A DNA stretch of 64,000 bases, taken from Amycolatopsis sp. GTDB lineage: Bacteria > Actinomycetota > Actinomycetes > Mycobacteriales > Pseudonocardiaceae. The notes under the pieces were generated by a model that was not told the origin of the DNA, ran no database searches, and was given only the letters and a program-made list of their open reading frames with translations. The stretch is from contig NZ_JAODNM010000076.1 in the NCBI RefSeq assembly GCF_025464955.1, forward strand, positions 1 through 64,000. Reading direction: 5' to 3'. The translations under genes were made by a program, and so were the position numbers. Position 1 is the stretch's first letter, and every line of letters begins with the position of its first letter. This document shows positions 25,700-34,309 of the stretch, piece after piece.

Positions 25700-27085
25700 A
25701 TGGTTGTGATTCAGATGGATAGCGGATTGAGTCGTCGCGGAATGCTGAGAGCGCTGGGGCTGGGATCGCTGGCTCTGGGATCGCTCGTGACGGCCGGGTG
25801 CAGTTCGTCGCCGAGTTCACCGGCGGGCGGCGACGGACGAGCGCCGCAGGGCGGAAATCCGAAGGGCCCGGTGCCTGATCCGGTGAACTTCCTGCGCACG
25901 TCGTGGTCCACCGATCCGTTCGCGTTGTGCTCGTACTCCTATCTGGCACCGAGCGAGTACGGCACGGACGTGCGCAAGATGCTGGCCGCTCCGGTGGCCG
26001 GCCGGCTGCACTTTGCCGGAGAGGCCACGTCGTCGGACGCCCCGGCCATGACACATGGTGCTCTCGAGAGTGGCAGGCGGGCCGCTCTCGAGATTGTCAA
26101 AGGCTCCCCTGGTCAGTCCGTCCTGGTGGTCGGTTCCGGGTTCGCCGGTACCGGGGCCGCCCGCGCGCTCGCCGACAAAGGGCACCAAGTGACTCTGCTG
26201 GAGGGCCGGGCACGCACTGGCGGCAGGACGTGGACCGCGCGGATCGCCGATGTCCCCGCCGAGATGGGCGCCTCCTGGATACACGGGTCCCAGCGGAACT
26301 CGATGACCCGAGTGCTCGACGAGACCCACGGCCGCCGCTACCCGTTCGACTACAACAAAACGATCGGTGTGGACAACGCCGCCTACCGAGAACTCGCGAG
26401 GTACCAGGACGAACTCGAGGACGTCGCCGAGCCGGACAACACCGCGATGTCCGCGGTGTTCCCGTCACCATTACCGCCGGATCTGGAGTACGCGTGCAAC
26501 GCCCAGTACTCGCAGGAGTACGGCGCCGACATCGATCAGATCGCGGTGAGTGCCGACGACGAAGGCGCTCCGCTGCGAGGTGGCGACCTGCTGCTGCCCG
26601 ACGGCTACGACCAGCTGCTGACGCACATTCGAGGCACCATGAACGTGCGCACCAACGCCGAAGTCACAGCCGTCGCCTACTCGCCGAACGGGGTCACGCT
26701 CACCCTGAAGTCCGGCGAAACCGTCACGGCCGACCACGCCGTGATCACCGTCCCGATCGGGGTGCTCAAAGCCAACACCATCACGTTCGACCCGCCACTG
26801 CCCGCGGACAAGCAGAACGCGATCAAGGCACTCGGCGCGGGCCTGCTCGACAAACTCTGGCTCGAGTTCCCGAACGTCTTCTGGAACCCTGACGCCGACG
26901 TCATCGAATGGTACGACCACGAAACGCCGGGCAGGTGGTCGATGTGGGTCAACGGGCACAAGGCCTTCGGCAAGCCTGTCCTGCTGGGGTTCAACGCCGG
27001 CAAGCGAGCTCACGAGTTCGCCCACCTGTCCGATCAGGATGTCGTCGCCAGCGCGATAGACACGTTGCGGCGCATGCACTCATGA
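25700..27085 (+). CDS. Circularly permuted flavin amine oxidase, Tat lipoprotein
   Basis: The 461-residue protein starts with a Tat motif (LSRRGMLRALG) and the lipobox TAGC (Cys34), so it is probably exported folded and lipid-anchored. Residues 57-133 are what is normally the C-terminal end of a flavin amine oxidase: PDPVNFLRTSWSTDPF, SYSYLAP, then RLHFAGEATSSD and HGALESGRRAALEI. Only then comes the usual N-terminal FAD motif VLVVGSGFAGTG (GxGxxG at 145-150), LLEGRARTGGRTWT, and the substrate domain. The protein ends at AIDTLRRMHS, exactly where the family continues into the PxPxxxxxTxW segment. The order is therefore permuted but nothing is missing. The substrate amine is unknown. ATG 25700 and 25715 are both possible starts. 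Confidence 0.85.
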   Translation: MVVIQMDSGLSRRGMLRALGLGSLALGSLVTAGCSSSPSSPAGGDGRAPQGGNPKGPVPDPVNFLRTSWSTDPFALCSYSYLAPSEYGTDVRKMLAAPVAGRLHFAGEATSSDAPAMTHGALESGRRAALEIVKGSPGQSVLVVGSGFAGTGAARALADKGHQVTLLEGRARTGGRTWTARIADVPAEMGASWIHGSQRNSMTRVLDETHGRRYPFDYNKTIGVDNAAYRELARYQDELEDVAEPDNTAMSAVFPSPLPPDLEYACNAQYSQEYGADIDQIAVSADDEGAPLRGGDLLLPDGYDQLLTHIRGTMNVRTNAEVTAVAYSPNGVTLTLKSGETVTADHAVITVPIGVLKANTITFDPPLPADKQNAIKALGAGLLDKLWLEFPNVFWNPDADVIEWYDHETPGRWSMWVNGHKAFGKPVLLGFNAGKRAHEFAHLSDQDVVASAIDTLRRMHS

Positions 27086-27093
27086 TCACCCAG

Positions 27094-27633
27094 TCAGGCG
27101 CTGCCTCCGCGCAGCAACATCGTCGCGATGAAGTCCGGGGACTGCCGGGCCCCCATCCGCCCTTCCAGAACCAGCTCCCACGCCGTCTCGGCCAGCCCGC
27201 AGAAACTCGCCGCCAGCCACGTCGCGGGCATGTCCTGACGCAGGTATCCCTCGCGCTGCCCCCGGCCCATGAACGACACAACCTGCTGGAACACCGCGCT
27301 GGCCCGGTCGGACACCCCCGGGGCAGCCACGGCGTCGACGTCCACATACACGACGTTCCACATCTGCGCGAACGGCACCGAACCCACCACCAGCGTGGTG
27401 ATCCCCTCATCAACCGACGTACCTGGGCGCTCGACGAGGTCCAGCACCTCCCCGCAGTCCGCCAGGATCTTCTCGGACACCGCCAGAAGCAGGTCCTGCC
27501 GAGTGGGGAACAGACGTGTCAACGTCGCGCGACTGACCCCTACCTGGGCCGCGATCGCTTTGATCGATGCCGAGCGGTCTTTGGCCAGCACCGCCACCAC
27601 ACCGTCGAGCACCACAGCTGAATCGGTCCGCAC
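27094..27633 (-). CDS. TetR-family regulator of the amine oxidase
   Basis: The 179-residue protein has an N-terminal helix-turn-helix (SIKAIAAQVGVSRATLTRLFPTR in outline) and a helical ligand domain (VDEGITTLVVGSVPFAQMWN). It begins at a GTG codon at 27633. The gene is convergent with the amine oxidase (eight bases apart), and the same palindrome stands upstream of both, which is strong evidence that it controls itself and the oxidase. Confidence 0.85.
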   Translation of the reverse strand: MRTDSAVVLDGVVAVLAKDRSASIKAIAAQVGVSRATLTRLFPTRQDLLLAVSEKILADCGEVLDLVERPGTSVDEGITTLVVGSVPFAQMWNVVYVDVDAVAAPGVSDRASAVFQQVVSFMGRGQREGYLRQDMPATWLAASFCGLAETAWELVLEGRMGARQSPDFIATMLLRGGSA

Positions 27634-27659
27634 CCTGCATCACGCTCCAATGAACACTC

Positions 27660-27677
27660 TGAGACACCATCGTCTCA
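27660..27677. promoter_or_regulatory. TetR autoregulatory operator TGAGAC-N6-GTCTCA
   Basis: TGAGAC and GTCTCA form a perfect inverted repeat with a six-base spacer, 27 bases before the TetR start. It matches the site at 25657-25674 upstream of the amine oxidase at 11 of 12 arm positions. Confidence 0.7.
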
Positions 27678-27747
27678 CATGACTCAGTTGAGCCGCTCTG
27701 AAGCTTCCGGACAGTGGATCACCTAAGATCCACTTCCGAAAGTGAGG

Positions 27748-27903
27748 ATGCAGGTGTCATCGAAACGTAGAAGGTTCTCTCCCGAGTACCGGGAGCAAGC
27801 CGCGAAGATGGTGGTCGAGACGTCACGTCCGATCGCTCAGCACCCCTACACCGAGTCCGCAAGAACAACGGGCCTACCAGACAGCCCGCCCCAGTCCACT
27901 TGA
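27748..27903 (+). mobile_element. IS3-family OrfA remnant (N-terminal)
   Basis: The reading frame from 27748 gives KRRRFSPEYREQAAKMVVE and SRPIA, which is the N-terminal helix-turn-helix start of IS3-type OrfA transposases. The match stops after about 31 codons at 27840, where the helix-turn-helix should continue, and unrelated codons run to a TGA. A GTGGATC/GATCCAC inverted repeat at 27714-27733 may be part of the original element end. Only a dead fragment remains. Confidence 0.8.
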
Positions 27904-27934
27904 CAGCCGCGACGAGCGAGGTCCCTGTGAAGCC

Positions 27935-28684
27935 TCAGGCGAACTCGACACGCACGCCCGCTGAGCGAAGCGTGGATACCGCGTCGGGCGGGGCGCTGAT
28001 ATCGGTGATCAGTAAATCGACTGCCTCGGGCATGCAGATCAGGGCCATCGCGGTCCTGGCGAACTTGGTTCCGTCAGCCACGACAATGATGCGCGCCGAC
28101 GACGCGAGGGCGGCCCGTTTGACCGCTGCGTCCTGCAGGTCATGCGCGGTCAAGCCGGTCTTCGGATTGAGGCCGCAACACGTCAGGAAGTAGGTGTCGA
28201 ACCTCAACGCCGCGAGCGCCTGCTCGGCGAGGGGGCCGATGATCGATCCTTCGCCGCGGCGTACTGCGCCACCAGGCAGCAGCAACGACACACTCAGCGA
28301 TCCACTAAGCGCCTCGATGCCCTGGACGGACAGCGGCATCGCGGTGATCCGACGATGTGCGACCTCCGCAGCGATGGCCGCCCCGGTCGTCCCGCCGTCG
28401 ATCGCGATGAGCTCGCCGTCTCGCACCATCGAGCCGGCTAACCGAGCCATGGCCGACTTCTCCGCCGCGCTTTCGACCTTGCGGACGTTGAACGGCACCT
28501 CTTCGCCCCGCTTCGCCGCGCTCATCGCGCCTCCGTGGACGCGCTTGAGTGCACCCAAGGTCTCCAACTCGGTCAGGTCACGCCGGACCGTGACCTCCGA
28601 TACGCCCAGCTCGCGCGCGAACTCGGCGACACCGACCCGCTCGGACATCGTCAGCAGTTCCAGGATCTTGGACTGCCGGTGCAT
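27935..28684 (-). CDS. DeoR-family sugar-responsive regulator
   Basis: The 249-residue protein has an N-terminal DeoR helix-turn-helix (MSERVGVAEFARELGVSEVTVRRDL in outline) and a C-terminal sugar-phosphate sensor domain (LIAIDGGTTGAAIA, FLTCCGLNPKTGLTAHD, then VVADGTKF). GGAG precedes the ATG at 28684. It is divergent from the dehydrogenase/ABC/GH3 run and probably represses it until a phosphosugar appears. CTGATCA repeats lie just before its start. Confidence 0.92.
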   Translation of the reverse strand: MHRQSKILELLTMSERVGVAEFARELGVSEVTVRRDLTELETLGALKRVHGGAMSAAKRGEEVPFNVRKVESAAEKSAMARLAGSMVRDGELIAIDGGTTGAAIAAEVAHRRITAMPLSVQGIEALSGSLSVSLLLPGGAVRRGEGSIIGPLAEQALAALRFDTYFLTCCGLNPKTGLTAHDLQDAAVKRAALASSARIIVVADGTKFARTAMALICMPEAVDLLITDISAPPDAVSTLRSAGVRVEFA

Positions 28685-28712
28685 CGTCTCCACTCCGCCA
28701 CCGTACACGGCT

Positions 28713-28749
28713 CTGATCACTCGGAACTCATATCTGATCACTTGATCAG
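28713..28749. promoter_or_regulatory. DeoR-type operator array
   Basis: CTGATCA occurs at 28713-28719 and again in the palindrome CTGATCA-CT-TGATCAG (28734-28749), so half sites are spaced at regular distance upstream of the DeoR gene and facing the divergent sugar operon. This fits the repeated half sites bound by DeoR proteins. Confidence 0.6.
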
Positions 28750-28892
28750 TAGTCGAACGGCGTTCCGTGGATAATTTCCACAAAATGCCAGCTCATAGGC
28801 TTCCCAAAACGAACACGAGGGTCTTGCGATTGGAACAGGCGTGTTATATCTTCTCCCGGTGATACGTATAACCAAGCGAGGAGGACCGTCAG

Positions 28893-29915
28893 ATGAACGC
28901 TGAAGGAGCGAGCCGCAAGATCCGTTGGGGCATCGTGGGAGCCAGTCGGATCGCCGACGAGTACGTGATCCCGGCGATCGCGGCCGACGACTCCAGCACC
29001 GTCGTCGCGCTCGGCACCTCCTCCGCGCCGGCTCAGGCGAAGGCGATCGCGTCCCGCCACGGCGTAGACCGTGTCTACGACTCGATCGACGAGGTCTTCG
29101 ACGACCCTGACATCGACGTCGTCTACATCGGCAGTGCCAGTGAGCACCACCTCGGTCAAATACTCGCCGCGGCGGCCGCGGGCAAGCACGTCTTCTGCGA
29201 CAAGCCGCTCGCCCTGACCGCCGGCGATGCGATCAACGCCCTCGACGCCTGCCAGAGCAACGGTGTCCTCCTTGGTGTCAACCAACAGGTCCGCGGCGCC
29301 GCAACCCATCGGGCGATGCGCAACGCTGTCCTCGACGGCGCGATCGGCGAGGTTCGAGGCGCGCGGTGCGCCTTCACCGTCCAGCTCCCGCCCCATGCCA
29401 CCGGATGGCGCACGTCCGGACCAGCCGCGGGCGTCGCCATGGATCTGACCGTGCACACCGCCGACACGCTGCGCGCACTGCTCGGAGCCGACGTGGAAGC
29501 GGTCGCGGCGTTCGGCGCGAACCAGGGACTCTGCGAGGCACCGCACTTCGACCTGTTGTTCGGCGCCATGCACTTCGACAACGGAGTGATCGCCACCTTC
29601 CAGGACGCCTTCACGATCGGCCACTCGCAGACCGCCCTCGAGGTCTACGGCTCGACCGGCTCAGTGATCGGCACCGATGTCATGCGTCAGTCACCGGGCG
29701 GGAATGTGGTGCTGCGCCGCGGCGACGAGTCCACCGAGCTCCATATCGACCACCACGATCTGTACGAGCCGGCCGTAGCGGCGTTCAACCTCGCCGTCCA
29801 GGGCAAGGGTGAGCCGGCCGCAACCGGGCTCGATGGGCTCAAGGCGCTCCAGATCGCGGAAGCGGTCGTCACTTCGGCCCAGACCCGACAGTTCGTCGAA
29901 CTTCCAGCGCAGTAA
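28893..29915 (+). CDS. Gfo/Idh/MocA-family NAD(P)-dependent sugar dehydrogenase
   Basis: The 340-residue protein has a Rossmann start (WGIVGASRIADEYVIPAI), YIGSASEHH, and the family lysine in FCDKPLALT (EKP variant). The C-terminal beta-sheet domain holds MDLTVHTADTLRALLG with the histidine usually near the catalytic site. These enzymes oxidise or reduce sugars, inositols or their derivatives. It is the first gene of the sugar-use run, so it probably acts on the imported sugar or the product of the GH3. Confidence 0.88.
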   Translation: MNAEGASRKIRWGIVGASRIADEYVIPAIAADDSSTVVALGTSSAPAQAKAIASRHGVDRVYDSIDEVFDDPDIDVVYIGSASEHHLGQILAAAAAGKHVFCDKPLALTAGDAINALDACQSNGVLLGVNQQVRGAATHRAMRNAVLDGAIGEVRGARCAFTVQLPPHATGWRTSGPAAGVAMDLTVHTADTLRALLGADVEAVAAFGANQGLCEAPHFDLLFGAMHFDNGVIATFQDAFTIGHSQTALEVYGSTGSVIGTDVMRQSPGGNVVLRRGDESTELHIDHHDLYEPAVAAFNLAVQGKGEPAATGLDGLKALQIAEAVVTSAQTRQFVELPAQ

Positions 29916-30016
29916 GCCCAATCGGAAGAACGGGGACGGTTCGAGTTCTGGGCCGAACCGAGGAGGAGGCACCGCTCGGCAGCACGGGGGAAAGTCGGTC
30001 ACAGAAGGGAAATAAC

Positions 30017-31111
30017 ATGCACGGTCACGTTGCTCGCCGAATCGCGGCACTCGCGATTTCCTCAGCCATGATAGGGGCGCTGAGCGCCTGCGGATCGCTT
30101 ACGTCGGACGCCGGATCGGCCACGAAGATTGCGTTTCTCATGCCGGAGTCGCAAACACTGCGCTACGACTCGAAAGACCGCCCGGCGTTCGTCGACAAGG
30201 TCAAGGCGCTGTGTGCAAGCTGCGCGGTCATCTACAGCAATGCCGATGGAGACCCCGCGAAACAACAGCAGCAAGCCGAAGCCGCACTGACCAACGGCGC
30301 GAAGGTGCTCGTGATCGACCCGGCCGACTCCGCCTCGGCGGCAGTCATCGCCGCCCGCGCCGCGGCGGCCAACGTGCCGGTCGTGGCTTACGACCGGCTG
30401 ATCGACAACGCGCCGGTCAACTACTACATCTCCTTCGACAACGTGAAGGTCGGCCAGCTCCAAGGTCAAGCCCTCGTCGACGACCTTGCCGCCCAAGGCA
30501 AGACGAACGCCCCGATCATCATGCTCAACGGTGACCCCAAAACCGCCACCGCGCGCCAATTCAAACAGGGTGCCCTGCAAGCAATCGAGACCGGCAAGCT
30601 GCAGATCGCCAAGGCCTCCGACACGCCCGACTGGTCGCCGTCGAATGCCCAGCAGGAAATGGATCAGGCGATCACCGCCCTGGGTCCGACCGGCTTCGCC
30701 GGTGTCTATGCCGCCAACGACGACCTGGCCGGCGGAGCCGTAGCGGCGATGAAGTCGGCCGGCATCAATCCGGCGACGCGCCCGCTCACCGGTCAAGACG
30801 CCACGCTCGCGGGTGTTCAGCGCGTCATCAGCGGCGAGCAGTACATGACGATCTACAAAGCCACTGCCCAGGAGGCACAGGCAGCCGCCGCACTCGCGGT
30901 CACTCTGGCGCAGGGCGCCAAACCGGACGCCGGCGCCTACTCGCGCACCACCTCCAACGGCAAGAACAACATCCCGTCACTGCTCCTCGAACCCATTGCG
31001 GTGACCCAAAAGAACCTCGAAGACACCGTGTTCAGGGACCAGTACTGGACCGTCGCGCAGGTCTGCACCCAGAGCTACGCGACGGCCTGCGCGAACCTGG
31101 GAATCCGCTGA
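30017..31111 (+). CDS. Xylose-type ABC transporter sugar-binding lipoprotein
   Basis: The 364-residue protein has a signal peptide ending in the lipobox LSAC. The mature part is a periplasmic-binding protein type 1 fold of the XylF/CUT2 class: IAFLMPESQTLRYDSKDRP, SNADGDPAKQQQQAEAAL, VLVIDPADS, VVAYDRLI and MTIYKATAQEAQAAA. It delivers a monosaccharide, probably a pentose-like sugar, to the permease encoded two genes downstream. Its stop overlaps the ATG of the ATPase gene. Confidence 0.92.
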   Translation: MHGHVARRIAALAISSAMIGALSACGSLTSDAGSATKIAFLMPESQTLRYDSKDRPAFVDKVKALCASCAVIYSNADGDPAKQQQQAEAALTNGAKVLVIDPADSASAAVIAARAAAANVPVVAYDRLIDNAPVNYYISFDNVKVGQLQGQALVDDLAAQGKTNAPIIMLNGDPKTATARQFKQGALQAIETGKLQIAKASDTPDWSPSNAQQEMDQAITALGPTGFAGVYAANDDLAGGAVAAMKSAGINPATRPLTGQDATLAGVQRVISGEQYMTIYKATAQEAQAAAALAVTLAQGAKPDAGAYSRTTSNGKNNIPSLLLEPIAVTQKNLEDTVFRDQYWTVAQVCTQSYATACANLGIR

Positions 31112-31896
31112 TGGAGGCAGTCGAGGAACGCAAAACTCTGCTCGTCGCCACACAGCTCACGAAGACCTTCGGCGCGGTCGAGGCTCTCAAGGGCGTCGAC
31201 CTGACGGTCTCGGCAGGCGAGGTGGTGGCCCTCGTCGGTGACAACGGCGCCGGCAAGTCCACCCTGGTCAAAACGCTGGCGGGCGCACATCGCCCGGACA
31301 CCGGGCAAATCTTCTTCGAACGCAAGCCGGTCTCACTCGGCAACCCGGCAGCCAGCGTCGAGTTGGGCATCGCCACGATCTATCAAGACCTGGCACTGTG
31401 CGACCACCTCGACGTCGTCGCGAACCTGTACCTGGGTCGGGAGCGACACAACGCCGCCCGGCTGCTGAGCGAAAGGGAAATGGAGCTCAAGGCCATCGAG
31501 TTGGTCGGCAGCCTGTCCACGAACCCACCGCCTCCCCGGGCACTCGTTCGGGACCTGTCCGGTGGCCAACGCCAAGTCGTCGCGATCGCCCGCGCGCTGC
31601 TGGCCGGCCCGAAGGTCGTTCTGCTGGACGAGCCAACGGCCGCGCTGGGAGTCTCCCAGACCCGCGACGTGCTCGAGCTCATCCGCGCGCTGCGCGCCCG
31701 GGGCCTGGGCTGCGTGCTGATCAGTCACAACCTCGACGACATCTTCGCAGTCGCCGACCGGATCTGCGTCCTGCGGCTCGGCGCCAATGCCGCCGAATTC
31801 ACCGTGTCCGGCTGCAGTCGGGAGGCAGTCGTCGCGTCCATCACCGGCGCGACCCCCTCCGACCAACCCCCGCCGTGGGGAGGAACCCAGAGATGA
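31111..31896 (+). CDS. Single-domain sugar ABC transporter ATPase (CUT2 type)
   Basis: The 261-residue protein has one ATP-binding cassette: Walker A VGDNGAGKST, signature LSGGQRQ, Walker B VVLLDEPTAALG, and the CUT2-style LISHNLDDIF. Classical CUT2 ATPases such as XylG or MglA carry two cassettes in about 500 residues, so this is a half-size form that should work as a homodimer. It overlaps both neighbours by one and four bases, which shows tight translational coupling. Confidence 0.92.
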   Translation: MEAVEERKTLLVATQLTKTFGAVEALKGVDLTVSAGEVVALVGDNGAGKSTLVKTLAGAHRPDTGQIFFERKPVSLGNPAASVELGIATIYQDLALCDHLDVVANLYLGRERHNAARLLSEREMELKAIELVGSLSTNPPPPRALVRDLSGGQRQVVAIARALLAGPKVVLLDEPTAALGVSQTRDVLELIRALRARGLGCVLISHNLDDIFAVADRICVLRLGANAAEFTVSGCSREAVVASITGATPSDQPPPWGGTQR

Positions 31897-33152
31897 CTAC
31901 CGCAACCGCACCACACGACCTCAGGCAAACACGCGTGAGCAGGGCATTGTGGACGCTTCGCACTTTCGCCCGGTCACAAGACCAAATCCCGGTACTGATC
32001 AGTCTCGCGCTGGTCTGGATCGTCTTCGCCGTCGCCAACAACCGATTCCTGACACCGGGGAACCTGACCAACCTGGCGCTGCAAATCGTCAGCGTCGGCG
32101 CCATCTCGGTGGGAGTGGTCTTCGTGCTCCTGCTCGGCGAGATCGACCTGTCGGCGGGAGCGCTCAGCGGATTCGCCGCGGCCATCATGGCCGTGCTGAA
32201 CGTCAACCATGGTTTCTCGGCGCCGGTCGCGATCCTCGCGGCGGTCCTCGGCGGTGCGGTCGTCGGAACCGTGCAAGGACTGATCATCACTCGCTTCGCG
32301 CTCCCCGCCTTCGTCGTCACGCTGGCTGGGCTGCTCACTTGGCAGGGCGCGCTCCTGTACCTGCTGGGAGACTCCGGGACGATCAACCTCACCGACACGA
32401 CCTACCTGACGCTGAGCTCCTCCTTTCTCCCCAGCTGGGCCGGATGGCTACTGGCTGTCGTCGTCGTGACCACCTACGGCCTGACAGCGGCGGCCCGCCG
32501 TCGCTCCCGTGGCGCGGTCGGCCTCACGATCGAAACCACCCACGCCATGGGCGTCCGTCTCGTCCTCGTCGCGGTCGTCATCGCGGTAATCGTCGCGGTA
32601 CTCAACGCCGACCGTGGTGTGCCGGTGGCCGTGCTCGTGCTGGTCGCGCTCGTCGCGATCGGTGACCTCGTCGTCCGCCGCTCCACCTTCGGGCGTCGGG
32701 TGATCGCGGTCGGAAGCAACACCGAAGCGGCACGTCGCGCCGGGATCAACACCAACCGCGTCCGGATCGCGGTGTTCTCGATCTCCGGCGCCATGGCTGG
32801 CGCCGGCGGTGTGCTCGCCGCATCGAGGCTGCTGGCGGTCAACCAGGGTTCCGGCGGCAGCGACCTGTTGCTGATGGCCATCGCGGGACCGGTGATCGCC
32901 GGCACCAGCCTGTTCGGCGCGCGAGGAAACGTGTGGTCGGCACTGTCCGGCGCGGTGCTGCTCGGGTCCATCTCCAACGGCATGGACCTGCTCTCGCTGA
33001 CCTCCTCGGTGAAATACATGATCACCGGCCTGGTCCTCGCCGCCGCCGTGGTCTTCGACTCGATCAGCCGCAAGCGCGCCGCGGCTAACCCGAAACTGCT
33101 CGCAACAGCACACCACCGGCCACCAACACGAACGAACCAGGAGGCATCGTGA
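31893..33152 (+). CDS. Xylose-type ABC transporter permease
   Basis: The 419-residue protein has about ten membrane helices and the CUT2 permease features NLALQIVSVGAISVG, VLLLGEIDLSAGAL, RRVIAVGSNTEAARRAGIN and GTSLFGARGNVWSALSG. GGGGAGGAA precedes the ATG at 31893, which overlaps the ATPase stop. A hydrophilic stretch around residues 185-210 forms a cytoplasmic loop. It forms the channel for the sugar bound by the upstream lipoprotein. Confidence 0.92.
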   Translation: MTTATAPHDLRQTRVSRALWTLRTFARSQDQIPVLISLALVWIVFAVANNRFLTPGNLTNLALQIVSVGAISVGVVFVLLLGEIDLSAGALSGFAAAIMAVLNVNHGFSAPVAILAAVLGGAVVGTVQGLIITRFALPAFVVTLAGLLTWQGALLYLLGDSGTINLTDTTYLTLSSSFLPSWAGWLLAVVVVTTYGLTAAARRRSRGAVGLTIETTHAMGVRLVLVAVVIAVIVAVLNADRGVPVAVLVLVALVAIGDLVVRRSTFGRRVIAVGSNTEAARRAGINTNRVRIAVFSISGAMAGAGGVLAASRLLAVNQGSGGSDLLLMAIAGPVIAGTSLFGARGNVWSALSGAVLLGSISNGMDLLSLTSSVKYMITGLVLAAAVVFDSISRKRAAANPKLLATAHHRPPTRTNQEAS

Positions 33153-34198
33153 GCAACGCAGAACTCAAGAGGCTCGCCTACGGGATTCTCATTCCCGAAC
33201 TACCCGGTCTGACCTTGACCGGCGGTGTGCGGAAGTTCCTCCAGGACGGCGGCAAAGCCGCGCTGCTGGGCGAAACCCGCGCCGAGTACGTCGCTCGCGG
33301 CATGAGCGACGAGCGCAGATCCAGCGAGACCGCCGACACGGTCAAGAACCTGATCGGCGAGCTGGCCGACCTCGTCGGCACCGACCTGCTGGTGGCCATG
33401 GACCAGGAAGTGACCGGCATCAACAGGCTGCACGACATGGTCTCGCCGGTTCCCTCGTTGGACGAGGTTCACCGCCTGGACTCCGCCGACATCGTCAGGC
33501 TCACCCGCCGACTCGGCGAGGAGATGATCACCTTGGGGGTGAACATGAACTTCGCGCCCGTGCTCGACGTGATGACGGGCCCGAACGGCTGGCTTGACGG
33601 CCGCCACTTCGGGGACGACGAGAAGGAAGTCGCCCGAATCGGGTCGGCGTTCGTCACCGGCATGCACGGCGCCGGCGTCGTCGTCACTGCCAAGCATTTC
33701 CCGGGGCACCGGGGCTGCGGCCATGATCCGGCCGTCGAAGTCGGGACCGTATCCGCCAACGTCGACGGCCTCGAGCGCGACCTGCTGCCGTTCCGGGCCG
33801 TCATCGACGCGGGAGTCCCCGCCGTCATGATAGGCCCGACGATCATCGAGGCGGTTGACGCCTCGCTCCCCAGTTCGCGCTCGGCAACCACCATCGCGCT
33901 GCTGCGCAACGAACTCGGCTTCACCGGGCTGATCGTCACCGACGACCTCAACTCAGCCTCCAACGCACGCGGGGTGTCCATCCCGACAGCCGCAGTCGAG
34001 GCACTGGCTGCCGGCGCCGACCTGCTCCTGATCACCGGACAGACTTCGGCCGAGGGTGACCTCGACGCGATCGCCAACGCCATCGTCGAGGCTGTGAACG
34101 CAGGCATCGTCGCGCCCTCGCGGTTGCTCGCGGCAGCCACCGCGGTGGCGACCGCGGCGAGCCGTGCGGCCGCGTCCCGGACCCAGGTCGGCTCCTGA
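33149..34198 (+). CDS. NagZ-like GH3 glycoside hydrolase with altered acid/base site
   Basis: The 349-residue protein is a single GH3 barrel without signal peptide. MDQEVTGINRLHD, GVNMNFAPVLDV and AKHFPGH are GH3 substrate-binding motifs, and LIVTDDLN carries the nucleophile Asp. In NagZ enzymes the loop after KHFPGH ends in Asp-x-His, the His being the acid/base. Here it reads GHDPAVEV, so Asp193 stays but Ala195 stands at the His site. His192 directly before Asp193 might stand in. The GTG start overlaps the permease stop and follows GGAGG. It probably cleaves an imported beta-glycoside. Confidence 0.85.
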   Translation: MSNAELKRLAYGILIPELPGLTLTGGVRKFLQDGGKAALLGETRAEYVARGMSDERRSSETADTVKNLIGELADLVGTDLLVAMDQEVTGINRLHDMVSPVPSLDEVHRLDSADIVRLTRRLGEEMITLGVNMNFAPVLDVMTGPNGWLDGRHFGDDEKEVARIGSAFVTGMHGAGVVVTAKHFPGHRGCGHDPAVEVGTVSANVDGLERDLLPFRAVIDAGVPAVMIGPTIIEAVDASLPSSRSATTIALLRNELGFTGLIVTDDLNSASNARGVSIPTAAVEALAAGADLLLITGQTSAEGDLDAIANAIVEAVNAGIVAPSRLLAAATAVATAASRAAASRTQVGS

Positions 34199-34279
34199 GC
34201 GGTCGAGTAGCCGCGGAACAGCTGCCGAACACCTGTTTCGCCGCTCGACCGTTTCGCATCGGATCTCCTCCGGAGTGAT

Positions 34280-34303
34280 GACAGCATCTGCTGTCGCTAT
34301 ACT
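34280..34303 (+). promoter_or_regulatory. TetR operator and -10 box, probably leaderless
   Basis: GACAGCA-TC-TGCTGTC (34280-34295) is a perfect palindrome. It is followed by TATACT (34298-34303), a consensus -10, and the ATG at 34310 only six bases later. A repressor bound there would cover the promoter, so the TetR gene that follows is probably autoregulated and leaderless. Confidence 0.65.
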
Positions 34304-34309
34304 CGTGGC

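Noticed and set aside
25676..27085. Amine oxidase as a truncated or chimeric pseudogene
   Set aside because: All segments of the family occur once in one open frame, in permuted order, with an intact export signal and a dedicated operator.
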